Shown: positions 46,158-55,548 of the stretch, piece by piece
Position numbering within the stretch: the stretch's first letter is position 1
How the letters are laid out: each line of letters opens with the position of its first letter
DNA from: JBHHUI01 sp965248775
Lineage (GTDB): Bacteria > Chloroflexota > Anaerolineae > Anaerolineales > JBHHUI01
DNA length: 64,000 bases
Direction: 5' to 3'
Assembly: GCA_965248775.1 (NCBI GenBank)
Contig: OZ252150.1
Span: 2,852,001-2,916,000 of the forward strand
Position numbers and translations under genes: made by a program
Notes under the pieces: model-generated
The model's database searches: none
What the model saw: the letters and a program-made list of their open reading frames with translations, nothing else
What the model was told of the DNA's origin: nothing

Positions 46158-48764
46158 CTATTTCCTTCGCCTTGCTGCCGTTTTTTTCCTCGATGCAGCT
46201 TTCTTCTTTGGAGTCGGTTTTTTCTTACCTACGCCCTTACGTGTATTTTTCTTCTTTGTCGTAGCCTTCTTCTTTACAGTCTTTTTCTTCGGCGCTTTTA
46301 CCTTCTTTTTTTTCGCTATCTCAATTTCGAACCGCTCGAGGTACGGGACAAGCTGTGCCACTTCATCCTTTGCAGCCAGCGTGATCACAGCCGCACCGCG
46401 CGCCGGTCGCCCCCGCCGGGGTGCTTTACTAAATTTAACAATTTTGGCTTTGCTCTTTGCTGTAACGGCTGCAATATAGTTCGTAGCCTGCCCAATTGTT
46501 ACACCAATCAATCTCGTGCCGGGGGGCATTTTCCAGGCCTGCACGCCTTTGCCGTTACGCCCCTGAGTAGGGAATTCTTTCAGCGCAGTCCGTTTCCCTT
46601 GTCCACCATTGTTAATCAGCAGAACATCGGCGCGCGGTTGCACCAGCGCCATTCCCGCCGCACGGTCGTTAGTACCGAGTTTCATCCCCTGGACACCGCT
46701 GGCACCAAGCCCCATTGCGCGAACTTCTGCGCACTTGAACCGAATAGCCATACCCTTCTGCGTGGCCAAGAGCACTTCGGCGTCCGATTTGATCAGACGT
46801 GCACCAATCAGATGATCTCCATCGGCAATGTTAATAACACCAAATGGGCGCGCCGAAGGTCCCGGCAAATCCGCGAGGTTGATACTTTTCACGATGCCGG
46901 CTGCGGTTGCCATGAAAAGAAACGGTGCTGAACCATTGCTTTCTGCAGCCGTAGCCACTACCGGAACTGCCAAAGCGGCTGTAACCCGTGCCGTGCCTTC
47001 GAGCGCACTCACAGAAGCCCATGGGGCACCGCGGCCGGGATCATCCGTGGCTGGTAGGGTGTGCACCGATAGGGCTGCTGCTCGTCCTTTTGACGTGATC
47101 AGATAAAGTGTGTCTCGCGTCGTGGCCCGCAGGACAGCAATAGGTGCCTGACGACCCAGCTTAGGACGCGAGCCGATTCCCGGGGCGCGAGAGACCTTCC
47201 CATTACGAGAGACAACCACCCATACCTTCTCATCCGGCACGAGATCGGCTACCCGCACCGGGGCATCCCCGCCCGCAGACACGATCTGTGTTCGGCGAGC
47301 ATCCCCAAAGGCGCGCTTCACTTCCGCCAATTCGCTCGTGATCAGGTCGCGCACCTTCTTTGGCGACTTTAGTAAACCTTCCAAATGCTTTATACGTGCC
47401 TGTAGCTCTTTGTATTCATCTTGCAACTTGCGCTGTTCTAGTCGGGCCAATCGCTTGAGAGGCATATCCAGAATAGCGTTGGCCTGCCGTTCGGTGAAAC
47501 GGAAACGTTTGCGCAATTTGATACGCGCAGTATCCGTATCACGCGAGCTCCGGATGATCTTGATTACTTCGTCCAGGAACTTGATTGCTTTGATCAGACC
47601 TTCGAGGATATGGGCACGCTCTTTGGCCTGCACCAGATCGTACTCGCTCCGACGGCGCACGACTTCCAGACGGTGTTCGAGGAAAACACGCAATGCTTGT
47701 TTAAGCGTGAGCATGCGCGGCTCGCCGTCCACTAATGCGAGATTGATAATGCTGAACGTGCTTTGCATTGGAGTGAGCTTGTACAATCTGCGTAGGATCA
47801 CATCCGGGGAGGCGGTCTTGGCAAGTTCGATCACAATCCGCAGACCCTGTCGGTCTGACTCGTCCCGCAGATCGGCGATACCTTCAACGCGGGCATTACG
47901 GGCCAGGTCGGCGATTCGCTCGATGAGCGAAGCTTTGTTGGTCTGATAAGGCAACTCGGTAATGATGAGGCGGCTGCGCCCGCGACTCATCTCCTCCACA
48001 TGCGCCTTCGCCTGGACGGTGATCTTGCCGCGCCCGGAGCCATATGCTGTTGCAAGCGGGTCCTCGCTCTTGTCGCCATCCGGGAGCACGATCAGGCCGC
48101 CAGTGGGGAAATCCGGCCCCCTGATGAAGTTCATCAAGTCTTCGATCTGGACATTGTTCAACTTGGTCCAGTTCTTGAGCATGTAGACAAGGGCGTCGCA
48201 CACCTCCCCTAAATTGTGGGGAGGAATGGAAGTGGACATGCCCACTGCAATGCCTGTACTCCCATTGACGAGCAAATTCGGAATCGATGCTGGCAAGACA
48301 TTCGGTTCCTTCAGCGAGTCGTCAAAATTAGGAAGAAAATCAACGGTGTCTTTCTGGATATCGGAGAGCAGTTGCGCTGCGATCTCCTGCAGCCGCGCCT
48401 CGGTATAACGCATGGCGGCCGGTGCATCGCCATCGATGGAGCCAAAGTTGCCCTGCCCATCTACGAGTTGATAACGCATGGAAAAGTCCTGCGCCATACG
48501 TGCCATCGCGTCGTAAACGGCTTGGTCTCCGTGTGGATGATATTTGCCCAGCACTTCACCCACAATTCGCGCAGACTTTTTATAGGAGGAGTTCGGACGC
48601 ATTCCCATATCGTGCATGGCGTAAAGGATGCGCCGATGTACCGGCTTCAGCCCGTCGCGGGCATCAGGCAAAGCGCGCGCAACAATAACGCTCATTGCGT
48701 ACGACAGGTACGCTTCGCGCATTTCTTTATCGATATCGATGAGTTTGACGAGACCGATTTCCAT
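46158..48764 (-). CDS. gyrA: DNA gyrase/topoisomerase IV subunit A
   Basis: 868 aa type IIA topoisomerase A subunit. Catalytic Tyr120 in AAMRYTEARL; the winged-helix KPVHRRILYAM and the tower/coiled-coil part are complete. The C-terminal pinwheel has a degenerate GyrA box (QGRNGKG), so gyrase is more likely than Topo IV, but this is not certain. Position 81, equivalent to E. coli Ser83, is Gln (HPHGDQAVYD), while the Asp87 equivalent is kept. The last 55 residues are a Lys/Ala/Pro-rich, histone H1-like tail. No Shine-Dalgarno is visible. gyrB is not in the window. Confidence 0.92.
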   Translation of the reverse strand: MEIGLVKLIDIDKEMREAYLSYAMSVIVARALPDARDGLKPVHRRILYAMHDMGMRPNSSYKKSARIVGEVLGKYHPHGDQAVYDAMARMAQDFSMRYQLVDGQGNFGSIDGDAPAAMRYTEARLQEIAAQLLSDIQKDTVDFLPNFDDSLKEPNVLPASIPNLLVNGSTGIAVGMSTSIPPHNLGEVCDALVYMLKNWTKLNNVQIEDLMNFIRGPDFPTGGLIVLPDGDKSEDPLATAYGSGRGKITVQAKAHVEEMSRGRSRLIITELPYQTNKASLIERIADLARNARVEGIADLRDESDRQGLRIVIELAKTASPDVILRRLYKLTPMQSTFSIINLALVDGEPRMLTLKQALRVFLEHRLEVVRRRSEYDLVQAKERAHILEGLIKAIKFLDEVIKIIRSSRDTDTARIKLRKRFRFTERQANAILDMPLKRLARLEQRKLQDEYKELQARIKHLEGLLKSPKKVRDLITSELAEVKRAFGDARRTQIVSAGGDAPVRVADLVPDEKVWVVVSRNGKVSRAPGIGSRPKLGRQAPIAVLRATTRDTLYLITSKGRAAALSVHTLPATDDPGRGAPWASVSALEGTARVTAALAVPVVATAAESNGSAPFLFMATAAGIVKSINLADLPGPSARPFGVINIADGDHLIGARLIKSDAEVLLATQKGMAIRFKCAEVRAMGLGASGVQGMKLGTNDRAAGMALVQPRADVLLINNGGQGKRTALKEFPTQGRNGKGVQAWKMPPGTRLIGVTIGQATNYIAAVTAKSKAKIVKFSKAPRRGRPARGAAVITLAAKDEVAQLVPYLERFEIEIAKKKKVKAPKKKTVKKKATTKKKNTRKGVGKKKPTPKKKAASRKKTAARRRK

Positions 48765-48851
48765 ATGAATTAATTGTTGTTCTTTTCTGAGATTTGAAGC
48801 GCGCGAATCTGGATGCCTACTGCTTTATTGAAAACCAACATCAAACACGGA

Positions 48852-50294
48852 CTAGGATTGTGAACCGGAATTCCGTTTGCCGCGCCGCCGCGATTTTTTC
48901 TTTTCCGCCGGGACGTTATTCCCACCGCCGGGTTTGCGCCTGTTGCGCCTACGACGTGAGCCTGATTTGTGCTGCCCACCACGCCGCTTGTTACCCGAAG
49001 ACTTCATTTTTGCACGCTGTTCCGCAGAATTGGGCTCCGTCCAAACGGTCGGCAGCGGATCTGGGACCCATTCTTCTAACGGAATCTTGAGTGGATCTCT
49101 GCGCGGAGCGTTGCGATCCCCCCATTCCACCAGCGGAAGCTCCGTTGGTGATGGGCGGGGTTTGTTACGATCATAGGGTGCGGGCATATCGTAATCGAAT
49201 TTCGCGAGTGTTTCGCGATCCAGCGGACGACCAATGGCGGCTTCCATAGCTTCAAGCCCGGCACTTTCTTCAGGCGTGATCAGCCAGAAGAAGTGCGCGT
49301 TTGGTACTTGTTCCAAGTAAGACAGATAGCTGTCCGGGGCTGGCGGTAGATCATAGCCAACAACATTGCGTACATTACCCGTTTCGAACAGGCCCAACAA
49401 ATCGGCTGTTGTGACAACAATAGGATGTTTTTGCGATTTCAGGCCTCGAATAATAGACTGTTTCTGATCGTCGGGCTGGTTAGCCAACAAGGCAACCGCC
49501 CGGCGGTTTCGCGCTCGCAACTTGCGCACGATTGGGTGCACGGCTCTGGACTCGTTGACTAAAACAACTGTGCGGCGGAAACGAAATTTTTCTGCCAATC
49601 GTTCTACCAGGCGTGTCCGCAAATGAGTAGCGACCGGCCATGTTGTCTGTATCGCGGAGGTGCGTTTGTCTTCATCCGTTTCGGATTGCGGCATTATTGG
49701 ATCAGTGAGGAGCGCATTCCCTAACTCGGCGACCACATCTGAAGAACGATCCCCAAACATTACGATCTGCCGTTCCGCTGGGAGCTGCGCAATCACTTGC
49801 TCGAGTGCTGATCGCAAATTCGCTTTCATCATCTCACCAACACGATCCACGAGTAGCAAATGCACACCATCTAATTTCATATAATATCGACCAAAGTGCG
49901 CAATCAGACGATACGGGGTCGATATCAGTATCCGAAAATCATTCTGGGCAGCTTTGTTCACCTTCCCCAAACCTGCGACGCCATAAACTACACAGCAGGC
50001 AGCCGCCTCGCCGTCGAGTTCACTCAATTCCTGTTCAATCCGAACAGCACGCTCAAGGTCGGGGGTAAGAATGACAACCTGAGCAGTTTCTGCCGGTTTG
50101 CCGACCACATAATTAAGTGCCGGGATGGTGAGCGCGGCCATCTCACCGGTTCCGGGGCGAGCATCCACAAGTACATCACTTCCTGAGAGGATGGCGGGCA
50201 ATGAGGCAGCCACAGACAAAGCCGGATGCAGATAGCCAATCCTGTCCAGCGCCTTAAGTACAATGGGATTCAAGTTGAAGTCGGAAAGCGCCAA
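48852..50294 (-). CDS. Degenerate DEAD-box helicase-like protein
   Basis: 480 aa with the two-RecA-domain layout of DEAD-box proteins (FNLNPIVLKALDRIGYLHPA, LPAILSGSDVLVDARPGTGE, VVILTPDLERAVRIEQEL, ILISTPYRLIAHFGRYYMKL) but with catalytic motifs lost: Q-motif Gln absent, Walker A reads ARPGTGEMA with Glu51 for Lys, DEAD reads DRVG (151-154), SAT is FGDRSS, and the HRxGRxxR motif is missing. The C-terminal 70 residues are Arg/Lys/Gly-rich and likely bind RNA. TTG start with GAGGAG upstream. It lies between rpoC and gyrA on the same strand. ATP-independent RNA-binding or scaffolding is a possible role. Confidence 0.78.
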   Translation of the reverse strand: MALSDFNLNPIVLKALDRIGYLHPALSVAASLPAILSGSDVLVDARPGTGEMAALTIPALNYVVGKPAETAQVVILTPDLERAVRIEQELSELDGEAAACCVVYGVAGLGKVNKAAQNDFRILISTPYRLIAHFGRYYMKLDGVHLLLVDRVGEMMKANLRSALEQVIAQLPAERQIVMFGDRSSDVVAELGNALLTDPIMPQSETDEDKRTSAIQTTWPVATHLRTRLVERLAEKFRFRRTVVLVNESRAVHPIVRKLRARNRRAVALLANQPDDQKQSIIRGLKSQKHPIVVTTADLLGLFETGNVRNVVGYDLPPAPDSYLSYLEQVPNAHFFWLITPEESAGLEAMEAAIGRPLDRETLAKFDYDMPAPYDRNKPRPSPTELPLVEWGDRNAPRRDPLKIPLEEWVPDPLPTVWTEPNSAEQRAKMKSSGNKRRGGQHKSGSRRRRNRRKPGGGNNVPAEKKKSRRRGKRNSGSQS

Positions 50295-50372
50295 GATGTC
50301 TCCTCAATAGGGCCAACGAGTGCAAATTGATTATACTAGATTATTTGTTCGATTCGGGCGTTATTAAATCAA

Positions 50373-50399
50373 AACACCCCAGGGCTAGCCCGGGGTGTT
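50373..50399 (-). terminator. Terminator of rpoC
   Basis: AACACCCC / GGGGTGTT stem; on the minus strand it runs into TTTGATTT. It lies 22 bp after the rpoC stop codon. Confidence 0.85.
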
Positions 50400-50421
50400 G
50401 GTTCGCGCGGTTCAATTATGG

Positions 50422-53400
50422 TCAGGCTGCTTCAGCAACCGTCCCGCTGGCTTCTGCAGCAAGGGCTTCATCCACGTCTGCCCCATTCACACTGGCTGCC
50501 GCTGCTTCTGCGGCCGCTTCCGCTTCTGCGGCTGCTGCGGCAGCTGCTTCGGCTTCTGCAGCCGCTGCCATTTCCTGATAGGCCAGGTAACCGGTGCCAG
50601 CAGGAATGAGTTTGCCAATGATGACATTCTCTTTCAAGCCGTGCAGATAATCTTGCTTGCCTTCGATAGCCGCTGCTGCCAACACACGAATGGTGTGCTG
50701 GAAGGAAGAAGCCGATAGGAAGGATTCCGTGGCAAGCGAAGCCTTTGTTACGCCCAGCAGTGTCGGGATCGCTGCCGCCGCCGTCCGTCCTTCTGCCAGG
50801 GCCTGCTCGTTGATCTCCTGCAGCTCGAAACGCTCAATCAGTTCGCCTGGCAGCAGAGTAGTATCACCTGAGCGAACGATCTGCATGCGCGAAAGCATCT
50901 TCCGAGTAATTACTTCGAAATGTTTGTCGTTGATGTTCTGACCCTGCGAACGATATACTTTTTGCACTTCGTTCAGCAGATATAACTCGCAGGCTTCCCG
51001 GCCGAGGATGCGCAGGATGCGATGCGGATTGAGATTGCCTTCGGTGAGACTCTCGCCAGCGCGAACTTTCTGATCATCAATGACGAGCATGCGGGCATTG
51101 GAGGGGATATCGTACTCGACTTCTTCAACTCGATCCCGGGTGATGAGAATCTTTGTATCATTGCGATGAACTGTCCCACCGTGCTCCGCCAGAATCTGGC
51201 TGTCGCCGCGAGAAGCGATCAGAGCCCCATCAGGAATGATCTCACTGTCTTCGATCTTAATGGACCAATTACCAGGAATTTCATATTCATCCGTGAGGCG
51301 CTGCGCATCCACAATTTTGACCATCTTCTGGCCGCCTTCGCTGCGAATAACCTCAACGACGCCATCGATCTCTGTAATGACAGCCTCACCCTTGGGTTTG
51401 GGGCGGGCTTCGAAGATCTCTTCCACACGCGGGAGACCACTCGTAATGTCGGTAGCATGCGCGACACCGCCGGTGTGAAATGTCCGCAGTGTGAGCTGTG
51501 TGCCCGGTTCACCGATGGATTGTGCAGCGATGATTCCGACCGCTGTGCCGATGGCAACGAGATCACCACGGCCCAGATCGCGACCATAGCAGCGAGCGCA
51601 TAAGCCCAACTTCTGCTGGCACATCAGCGGCGAGCGGACGTAGATTTCTTCGATGGCGGCCTCTTCAATTTCAATGGCTAACTCATCGGTGATCTCTTCA
51701 TTGCGCGCCACCAGAACTTCACCGGATTTCGGGTCGACGATATTGGAAGCGGCATAACGAGAGCGAATGCGCTCATCGAGTTTCTGCCCGGCTATGTCGT
51801 CTTTCGCGCGGACCCAGGTACCGGCTTCAGTCCCGCAATCGACGGTATTGATGATAATGTCCTGAGCGACATCGACGAGACGCCGGGTCAAATAGCCCGC
51901 GTCTGCCGTACGAAGTGCCGTATCAGCTAAACCTTTGCGGGCACCGTGCGTAGAGATGAAGTATTCCAACGCGCGCAGACCTTCGCGGAAGTTCGAGCGA
52001 ATGGGCAACGGGATGATACGTCCGGCCGGGTCGGCCATCAGACCGCGCATACCTGCCAATTGCGAGATGGGTGTAAATCCACCCTTGGTCGCGCCCGACA
52101 TTGCCATCACACTCAGGTTGCCATGCGGGGCGAGCGCTGCCCGTACCTCGCCCTCCAATTCTTCTCGGGCTTTCTGCCACAGTTCGACAGTGCGGTCGGT
52201 CTGTTCCTGTTCGGTCAACAGGCCACGACTGAATTGCTTTTCAAACTCAGCAACCTGCTCCTCGGTGCGCGAGATGATTTCAACCTTGGCGTCCGGCACT
52301 GTGATATCGGAGACCGCAATGCTTGTACCTGACACCGTGGCATATTTGAAGCCCATGTTTTTGATCTGGTCAACAACATCTGTGGTTTCTTCAGCGCCAA
52401 GCACCTGATAGCACTCACCGACCAGCTGTTGCAGCGCACCTTTGTCCAGCAACTGATTGACAAATTGCATTTCGGGCGGCATGATGCGGTTGAAGAGCGC
52501 GCGGCCAACCGAAGTCTCCACGATCAGGGAGCGTGCCAGATTATCCAAAGAGCGCTCGCCATCTTCGTTGAAGTAGGTGGAGACATGCAGCTTGATCTTC
52601 GCGTGCAATTCCAGTTGACCAAGAGCATACGCCATTTCAACTTCATCAATATTAGCGAAAGCTCTGCCTTCACCCTTCTTACCATCGATCATCATGGTGA
52701 GGTAGTAGACACCCAGCACCATATCTTTGGACGGTCCAACAATCGGCTCACCGTCCGCCGGTTTGAGCAGATTGCGAGTAGACAGCATCAGATCATATGC
52801 TTCAGTTACAGCCTTATGTGAGAGCGGCACATGAACGGCCATCTGGTCACCGTCGAAGTCGGCGTTGAATGCAGCACAGACCAGAGGGTGAATCTGGATC
52901 GCCTTGCCTTCAACCAGGATTGGCTCGAACGCCTGAATACCAAGCCGATGCAGTGTCGGCGCTCGGTTGAGTAACACTGGGCGCTTTGCGATGACCTCTT
53001 CCAAAACCTCCCAGACTTCAGGACGCTCGCGCTCGATAATGCGCTTGGCACCCTTCACATTGCTGGCGTAGTTGTAATCGACTAGTTTGGCAATGACAAA
53101 GGGGCGGAAAAGTTCCAAAGCCATCATCTTCGGCAATCCGCACTGGTGCAGCTTCAATTCAGGTCCAATCACGATCACCGAGCGGCCGGAATAATCTACG
53201 CGCTTACCCAGCAGGTTGCGACGGAAGCGCCCCTTCTTGCCCTTGAGCATGTCACTCAGGGATTTGAGTTCCCGCCGCCCACGGCGGCTAAGTGCCTTGC
53301 CGCGTTGACTGTTGTCAATAAGTGAATCAACCGCTTCTTGCAACATACGCTTCTCATTGCGCACGATAACATCAGGTGCACCAAGTTCGAGCAAGCGCTT

Positions 53401-54738
53401 GAGGCGATTGTTGCGATTAATAACTCGCCGATAGAGATCGTTCAGGTCCGAAGTGGCAAAGCGACCACCATCCAGTTGCACCATTGGGCGCAGGTCTGGT
53501 GGGATCACCGGCAATACTGTCAGGATCATCCACTCGGGGCGATTGCCGGAGCGCCGGAAGGCTTCAACCACCTTGAGGCGCTTCGTCGCTTTCTTCTTGC
53601 GTTGTTTACTACGCGTCGTCCGAATCTCTTCCCAGAGTTCCTTCGCTAGTTTCTCTAGGTCTGCACGGACAAGAACATCATAAAAAGCCTCTGCACCCAT
53701 GCCTGCGCGGAATACCTGACCAAACTTCTGTTTGAGTTCGCGATAGCGCGCTTCTGAGAGGAACATCATCGTGAACAAGCTGTTCAACTCGTCGCGATCG
53801 GCGGCTACCCGATCACGCTGCCGACTCATGAGTTCCTCAAGCTGTTCGGTCTGCTTGACGATTTCCTCTTCGGCTTCGGCCTCGTAGGTATCGCGGTCCA
53901 TTTTAAGCGCGTCAATTTTTGCGTCGCGCTTTTCTTTCAGGGCGGCCTCGATCTCATTCAAACGCGCCTGAACAGCCTCGTTAAGCGCCTTGAGATGCGC
54001 GTTGGTGATAGTTGTGCCTTTGTCGGCAATGACAGTTTTGGTGGCCTTCAGTGCAATGGGCACGCGGATGGATTTGCCCATTTTGTCTTCAATTGAGCGT
54101 TGCAGGCGTTGGCCTTCCTGCACGAGCGGCTCGATTTTCTTGGCCAGATCGGTCTCGTATTTTTCGTTGACCTTGGCAATGCGGGCGTCGATCGCCGTCA
54201 GGCGCTTATCGCGATAAGCACGCGAGGCTTCGATGCGGGCGTTAATTTCGTCACGCTGGCGCTGGTCTTCGCGGTCAACTTCTTCTTCGAGGCGGCGGAG
54301 CGCTTTTTGGCGCGCATCCTCATCGACCTGCGTGACGACATATTGCGCAAAATAAAGTACACGATCCATATTGCGACGCGAGACATCCAGCAAAAGACCC
54401 ATTTGGGATGGCACGCGTCGGGTATACCAAACATGCGCTACCGGGGCAGCCAGCCCAATATGGCCCATACGCTCGCGGCGGACGGATGAACGCGTAACTT
54501 CAACGCCACATTTATCGCAGACAATGCCACGATATCGGACGTTCTTATATTTACCGCAGTAGCATTGCCAATCTTTGCTCGGCCCAAAAATAGCCTCGCA
54601 GAATAGACCGTCCTTCTCCGGCTGGAGACGGCGATAGTTGATCGTCTCTGGTTTGGTTACTTCACCATAGGACCAAGATAGTATCTGATCCGGTGAAGCC
54701 AGGCTGATACGTAATGACTTAAAACCCTTTGATTCCAA
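50422..54738 (-). CDS. rpoC: RNA polymerase beta' subunit
   Basis: 1438 aa. Zinc site 1 Cys59, Cys61, Cys74, Cys77 (CYCGKYKNVRYRGIVCDKCG); a coiled-coil insertion of about 190 residues (150-340) follows. The catalytic loop NADFDGDQMAVHVPLS binds Mg. Bridge helix/trigger loop and zinc site 2 (CQQKLGLCARCYGRD) are present. The last 50 residues are almost only Ala/Glu. It starts with TTG preceded by GGAGG at good spacing. rpoB is not next to it: the gene upstream is yjbQ, and a strong promoter lies in between, so rpoC is transcribed on its own. Confidence 0.97.
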   Translation of the reverse strand: MESKGFKSLRISLASPDQILSWSYGEVTKPETINYRRLQPEKDGLFCEAIFGPSKDWQCYCGKYKNVRYRGIVCDKCGVEVTRSSVRRERMGHIGLAAPVAHVWYTRRVPSQMGLLLDVSRRNMDRVLYFAQYVVTQVDEDARQKALRRLEEEVDREDQRQRDEINARIEASRAYRDKRLTAIDARIAKVNEKYETDLAKKIEPLVQEGQRLQRSIEDKMGKSIRVPIALKATKTVIADKGTTITNAHLKALNEAVQARLNEIEAALKEKRDAKIDALKMDRDTYEAEAEEEIVKQTEQLEELMSRQRDRVAADRDELNSLFTMMFLSEARYRELKQKFGQVFRAGMGAEAFYDVLVRADLEKLAKELWEEIRTTRSKQRKKKATKRLKVVEAFRRSGNRPEWMILTVLPVIPPDLRPMVQLDGGRFATSDLNDLYRRVINRNNRLKRLLELGAPDVIVRNEKRMLQEAVDSLIDNSQRGKALSRRGRRELKSLSDMLKGKKGRFRRNLLGKRVDYSGRSVIVIGPELKLHQCGLPKMMALELFRPFVIAKLVDYNYASNVKGAKRIIERERPEVWEVLEEVIAKRPVLLNRAPTLHRLGIQAFEPILVEGKAIQIHPLVCAAFNADFDGDQMAVHVPLSHKAVTEAYDLMLSTRNLLKPADGEPIVGPSKDMVLGVYYLTMMIDGKKGEGRAFANIDEVEMAYALGQLELHAKIKLHVSTYFNEDGERSLDNLARSLIVETSVGRALFNRIMPPEMQFVNQLLDKGALQQLVGECYQVLGAEETTDVVDQIKNMGFKYATVSGTSIAVSDITVPDAKVEIISRTEEQVAEFEKQFSRGLLTEQEQTDRTVELWQKAREELEGEVRAALAPHGNLSVMAMSGATKGGFTPISQLAGMRGLMADPAGRIIPLPIRSNFREGLRALEYFISTHGARKGLADTALRTADAGYLTRRLVDVAQDIIINTVDCGTEAGTWVRAKDDIAGQKLDERIRSRYAASNIVDPKSGEVLVARNEEITDELAIEIEEAAIEEIYVRSPLMCQQKLGLCARCYGRDLGRGDLVAIGTAVGIIAAQSIGEPGTQLTLRTFHTGGVAHATDITSGLPRVEEIFEARPKPKGEAVITEIDGVVEVIRSEGGQKMVKIVDAQRLTDEYEIPGNWSIKIEDSEIIPDGALIASRGDSQILAEHGGTVHRNDTKILITRDRVEEVEYDIPSNARMLVIDDQKVRAGESLTEGNLNPHRILRILGREACELYLLNEVQKVYRSQGQNINDKHFEVITRKMLSRMQIVRSGDTTLLPGELIERFELQEINEQALAEGRTAAAAIPTLLGVTKASLATESFLSASSFQHTIRVLAAAAIEGKQDYLHGLKENVIIGKLIPAGTGYLAYQEMAAAAEAEAAAAAAAEAEAAAEAAAASVNGADVDEALAAEASGTVAEAA

Positions 54739-54953
54739 GTGACCCCTCCAGGTACCTTAAATTACGTAGGTCAAAGCAGCGCACAACAAATTCAATTTCG
54801 ATTATTTCGAAAATAAACATCAACAGGGAAACGTTTGACGGCCCGCGAACCGAACAAACATGCTAAATCGAAGCCAAAACAAAACTAGCGCATCAGCCTC
54901 TTTCAGCCGAAACGCAGCCTTGCCTGAATGCAATCTATTTATTTGCTGTGGAA

Positions 54954-54981
54954 ATTATATCGTGACTCGTCTATATGTCAA
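54954..54981 (-). promoter_or_regulatory. Consensus sigma-70-type promoter of rpoC
   Basis: On the minus strand TTGACA (54981-54976), 16-bp spacer, TATAAT (54959-54954). Both hexamers are perfect. The leader would be about 210 nt. The rest of 54739-55086 shows no gene. Confidence 0.85.
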
Positions 54982-55086
54982 GCGCTTTCGCGGAAAGAGG
55001 ATTTAGCGCTTATAGACCAGCTTTTCCAGTGACTTCTAGTGTAATCAATTTTCAAAAAAAATCAACTCATTTGCTGGATTTCTAAT

Positions 55087-55548
55087 CTAAGGCTTTCCCA
55101 TTCTCTCGACTGTTCCCGAGTCCGCCTCCCCCACCATTTGCACGATCAACTCCCGTTGCCGGGGGCGATTATCAAAATCTACAAAGACAATTTGTTGCCA
55201 TGTTCCCAGAGTCATACGGCCTTTTACGACTGGAATGGTGAGCGAAGGTCTGAGGAGGGCAGCCCGCAAATGGGAGTGTCCATTACCATCTCCCCATCGC
55301 GCGTTATGGGCATAATCCCGGTTCGGATTAGCAACCTCATCGAAGTAGCGCCGCAAATCTTCCACACAACCGGACTCGAATTCGATAGTCGTCAATGCTG
55401 ATGTGGACGACGGCGAGAAGACCGTTGCCGTTCCGGCAGTGAAGCGCTGTTGGCGGATCACATCCGAGACCGCCGGAGTTATATCTCGAACATCTCCATG
55501 CCCGTGTGTTTCTAAGCTGATCGTTTCAGTCCTGACAACCATTCTCAA
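55087..55548 (-). CDS. yjbQ: YjbQ-family protein (UPF0047)
   Basis: 153 aa. Family signature at the end: GDGNGHSHLRAALL, LGTWQQIVFVDFDNRPRQRE; the central SSTSALTTIEFESG corresponds to the 'H.S.al...E' strand. Members show thiamine-phosphate-synthase-like activity in vitro, but their real role is unclear. The ATG overlaps the stop of fabI (ATGA), so it is co-translated with it. Confidence 0.92.
   Translation of the reverse strand: MRMVVRTETISLETHGHGDVRDITPAVSDVIRQQRFTAGTATVFSPSSTSALTTIEFESGCVEDLRRYFDEVANPNRDYAHNARWGDGNGHSHLRAALLRPSLTIPVVKGRMTLGTWQQIVFVDFDNRPRQRELIVQMVGEADSGTVERMGKP

Noticed and set aside
50395..50718. Plus-strand Ala/Ser- and Leu-rich open frames over the end of rpoC
   Set aside because: Shadows of the Ala/Glu codon run in the rpoC tail.
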